Assembly (NCBI GenBank): GCA_963281155.1
Contig: CAUJLY010000001.1
Location: 8,742,001-8,806,000 of the forward strand
From: Rhabditophanes sp. KR3021
Taxonomy: Eukaryota > Nematoda > Chromadorea > Rhabditida > Alloionematidae
DNA length: 64,000 bases
Direction: 5' to 3'
Below the pieces are notes generated by a model that had not been told where the DNA came from, did not search any database, and saw only the letters and a list, made by a program, of their open reading frames with translations. Positions 61,542-64,000 of this stretch are shown here, piece after piece. Numbering within the stretch: position 1 is the stretch's first letter; each line of letters opens with the position of its first letter. The translations under genes and the position numbers were made by a program.

Positions 61542-62439
61542 ATGAGTGGTCTATTTGGAAAAAACGTTTTAGTCGTTGTAACAGGTTTGTTTGTTATTTT
61601 CGACGTTTTTAATTTATTTTATTAGGCGCTTCACAAGGAATCGGGCAATGCATAGTTGAAGAGTTAGCCCAAAAAGTGGGTCCTCTTTCAAGTTTCCTTC
61701 TACTAGCCAGAAATGGGCAAAAACTAGTTGAGTTAGTGGACAAAATTTCAATGAATAGGCCAAATGCTGCTGATTCATGTGCCGTCCTCGATCTATCCTC
61801 AAAAGAAGAAAAGTTTGCTGAAAAGGTGGTTGAGTCGTTTAAGGATTATGTGGAAACGGAAAGTTATGATTTGATTTTGATCTTCCACAATGCAGGAACA
61901 ACTGGAGATAATTCAAAGAAAGCTGAGGAAATTTTGGACATGACTCAATGGGAAGACCATATGCACGTTAACTTGATCACTACCATCTCCTTAAATAATC
62001 AATTCTTGAAAGTGTTGAAAGATACAGGTCTTAATGTACCTACTACCATTGTTGATACCACCTCACTCTTAGCCGTCAGGGCTTTTCCTTCCTTCAGTCA
62101 GGTAAAGACAATAACGATTTCTAATCTTTGATCCAATTGTATGTTTAGTATTCCGTTGGAAAAGCAGCTCGGGAAGCTTACTTCCGTGCAATTGCATGTG
62201 AAAACGACTCAATCAAAACCTTATCATACTCACCTGGACCAGTAAAAACTGATATGCGTATCAAAATTGCAAATACCACTTTCGATGAAGATACGAGAGT
62301 TGCTTTCACTGATGATGAAAAGACAAGTGAAATTAGCCGTAGTGCATTGACTCCAAAACAAACTGTCACAAAGCTTCTTTCTTATTTGGATGAAAATACA
62401 TTCGAAAGTGGGAGTCGTGTTGACTATTTTGATATTTGA
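61542..62439 (+). CDS. Sepiapterin-reductase-like short-chain dehydrogenase
   Basis: Exons 61542-61584, 61626-62101 and 62149-62439 (introns of 41 and 47 nt) give 269 aa, close to sepiapterin reductase (about 260). The cofactor loop TGASQGIG lies at residues 14-21, the HNAG motif at 102-105 (a substitution shared with SPR-type SDRs), and the catalytic YSVGK at 174-178, opening exon 3. Beyond the core, the matches to sepiapterin reductase are specific: KAAREAYF, YSPGPVKTDM, and the closing FESGSRVDYFDI against the family's FKSGAHVDFYD. The reaction would be NADPH-dependent reduction to tetrahydrobiopterin, cofactor of aromatic amino acid hydroxylases, in the cytosol. A TTTAG directly before the ATG may be a trans-splice acceptor. 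Another SDR activity cannot be excluded. Confidence 0.85.
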
Positions 62440-63181
62440 AATTAATAAAGTGCGTATCATCTTATATAAGTGTATGTTCCATATTTGCAATGTCATCAAT
62501 ATAATTTAAAAGAAACAAATTAGTGGCATTAGGTGTTTTAGTTTTACAAAGATAAAGCATTGTCTTAATCGAGAAGCTTAAAAAGTTCAGGAATACCATG
62601 ACATAGACAAATCTTTTATCATGTAATTACCATTCACCACTTAGCATCTTGCATCAAATCTAGAGCAGTTTGTTAATCAAAAGCGGAAATACACAACATT
62701 TTTAGACATGCTTACGTATTTCATATGCAATATCGTGAGTAATACTCATTATATGTTTAAAAATATGACACAAAAAAACATCTGAATGCAACTAACAAAG
62801 ACCTCTGACATCTATTCCCAAATATACAAAGATTGTACTCACAATACATGGCCGAACTGCATTAAGTCGATGCATTGCAACCATTACTTAAGCCAGTGAT
62901 TATTTCTTAATAAGACTCTCATTTTTGTGAATTGAATAATATTTTACTGGTAATTAATTACTCACTAATGCTTGGTCGCAATGATATGGCCAGGTCACCT
63001 TGGAACGACTTGTTTCAAAACAAAATGGAACAAAGTGTATGCATTTTGAACTGTTGTTGACTACATTTAAAATATTTTAACGCGCTTTTATACTTTCCCT
63101 TAACTACCAAAACTCGTTTATTCTTTCTAATTAACTTTATTTGCAACATTTATTAATTTTATTTTGTTTTAGTCCTTCAAA
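62440..63181. other. Intergenic region with trans-splice-like acceptor at its end
   Basis: No gene seen. TTTTGTTTTAG ending at 63172 lies 9 nt before the CWC22 ATG and fits a spliced-leader acceptor or the end of a 5'-UTR intron. Confidence 0.45.
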
Positions 63182-64000
63182 ATGGATAAAAAGTCAACTA
63201 GCCAGGCGAAAGTAACGGGCGGGACCTACATTCCTCCTGCAATTAGAAAAAGGATGATGGAACAGACGGCGGACAAATCTTCTGAAGTGTACCAACGTAT
63301 GGCATGGGAAAATCTGAAAAACAAGATCCAGGGAGCCGTGAATAAATTGAACAAGGCAAATATCGTTGATATTCTTAAAGAATTGATGGAAGTTAATATT
63401 ATCCGAGGGAAAGGTGTGTTGGTAAAGGCTTTAATCATGGCCCAAGTATTCTCTCCAACCTTCTCGAATGTGTACGCTGCCTTTGTTGCTGTCATAAATT
63501 CAAAATTTCCAGATATTGGAGAGTTGGTGGTGAAGAGGCTGATCATCCAGTTCAAGAGAAATTATGCTTCCAAGGACAAAGCTAATTGCATGAAAATAAT
63601 GCAATTTATCGCTCACTTAACAAATCAAAACGTGGTCCATGAAATTTTGGCTCTACAAATTTTGATTAAGTTAATGGAACCACCCACTAATGATTCGATC
63701 GAGATGTGTGTTTCGTTCATGAAGGAGGTGGGGAAAAGATTGACGGACGTGTGTCCAAAAGGTGTTGCCGCAGTCTTTGACAAATTGCGTAGTGTCTTGG
63801 ATACAACTCCCAATATCGAGGTTCGAATTCAGTGTATGATTGAGGTTTTGTTTCAAGCGCGGAAAGAAAAGTTCGGCGCTCATCCGGATGTGATTGAGGA
63901 GTTGGATTTGATTGAAGAGGATGATCAAGTGTCACATACTATTTCACTGACAGACACTTTAGAGGCTGAGAATATTCTGAATGTTTTCAAGTTTGATCCG
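63182..64000 (+). CDS. Pre-mRNA-splicing factor CWC22 (nucampholin), N-terminal part
   Basis: An open frame starts with ATG at 63182 and runs off the window after 273 codons without a stop or intron. The start GGTYIPPAIRKRMM, then DKSSEVYQRMAWENLKNKI, the MIF4G helices (IIRGKGVL, FSPTFSNVYAAFVAVINSKF, IGELVVKRLI, FIAHLTNQNVVHEILAL), PTNDSIEMCVSFMKE and LDLIEEDDQ to NVFKFDP match CWC22 almost motif for motif. CWC22 joins the spliceosome and loads eIF4A3 to seed the exon junction complex. The protein should continue into the second MIF4G part and the MA3 domain beyond the window. The C. elegans member is LET-858. Confidence 0.93.
   Translation, partial: MDKKSTSQAKVTGGTYIPPAIRKRMMEQTADKSSEVYQRMAWENLKNKIQGAVNKLNKANIVDILKELMEVNIIRGKGVLVKALIMAQVFSPTFSNVYAAFVAVINSKFPDIGELVVKRLIIQFKRNYASKDKANCMKIMQFIAHLTNQNVVHEILALQILIKLMEPPTNDSIEMCVSFMKEVGKRLTDVCPKGVAAVFDKLRSVLDTTPNIEVRIQCMIEVLFQARKEKFGAHPDVIEELDLIEEDDQVSHTISLTDTLEAENILNVFKFDP

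Noticed and set aside
1..64000. CRISPR arrays, bacterial operons, insertion sequences and tRNA genes
   Set aside because: None was seen. The spliced genes and gene families show a eukaryotic nuclear region, and the repeats present are coding tandem repeats.

Overview
The window looks like nematode nuclear DNA. It is AT-rich, most introns are 36-50 nt, and 3' splice sites usually end in TTTAG or TTTTAG, with CAG less common. The gene content also fits: a fibrillin/FBN-1-type EGF + zona pellucida (ZP) surface protein, a FAR-like secreted helical protein, a Dispatched/CHE-14-type membrane protein, a CYP3-clan P450 and a Cys/Pro/Gly/Gln-rich secreted protein. I cannot name the species. The TAG-rich acceptors and very short introns resemble some clade IV nematodes, but that is only an impression.

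Layout. Positions 1-338 hold a possible retroelement edge. 339-1901 is an unrecognised heptad-repeat protein. 2572-3144 is a two-exon InaF-motif membrane protein. 3883-32738 is one enormous gene, about 28.6 kb of coding sequence and roughly 9,540 residues, and it fills almost half the window. It encodes a signal peptide, a small Cys-rich/EGF head, an Asn/Thr/Ser/Pro/Lys-rich stalk of more than 8,000 residues built from many families of short repeats, then an EGF array, a ZP domain, a furin-type site and a membrane anchor. On the minus strand follow a small secreted protein (32835-33080), a FAR-like protein (33419-34117) and a complete three-exon P450 (34552-36180). A decayed gene (37273-38253, plus) precedes a Dispatched-like 12-TM protein (38328-41950, minus). 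On the plus strand come a shortened acetyl-CoA-synthetase-like protein without a recognisable P-loop (43537-45156), an eight-exon tandem-C2 synaptotagmin-like gene (46824-52739) and TFIIF-alpha (54320-55821). A second decayed gene lies on the minus strand (about 56100-58110). The right end holds a Cys/Pro/Gly/Gln-rich secreted protein (59567-60523), a possible gene fragment on the minus strand (61141-61460), a sepiapterin-reductase-like SDR (61542-62439) and the start of the splicing factor CWC22 (63182 to the window end).

The genes are independent units; I see no operon-like clustering. One loose functional theme is the apical surface: the giant EGF/ZP protein, the Dispatched-like protein (its relative CHE-14 acts in apical secretion) and the Pro/Gly/Gln-rich secreted protein could all serve cuticle or apical matrix. 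The strongest unusual features are the scale and modular repeat structure of the giant protein, two places in it where the exon structure is ambiguous, and the acetyl-CoA-synthetase-like protein that has lost its ATP-binding loop.
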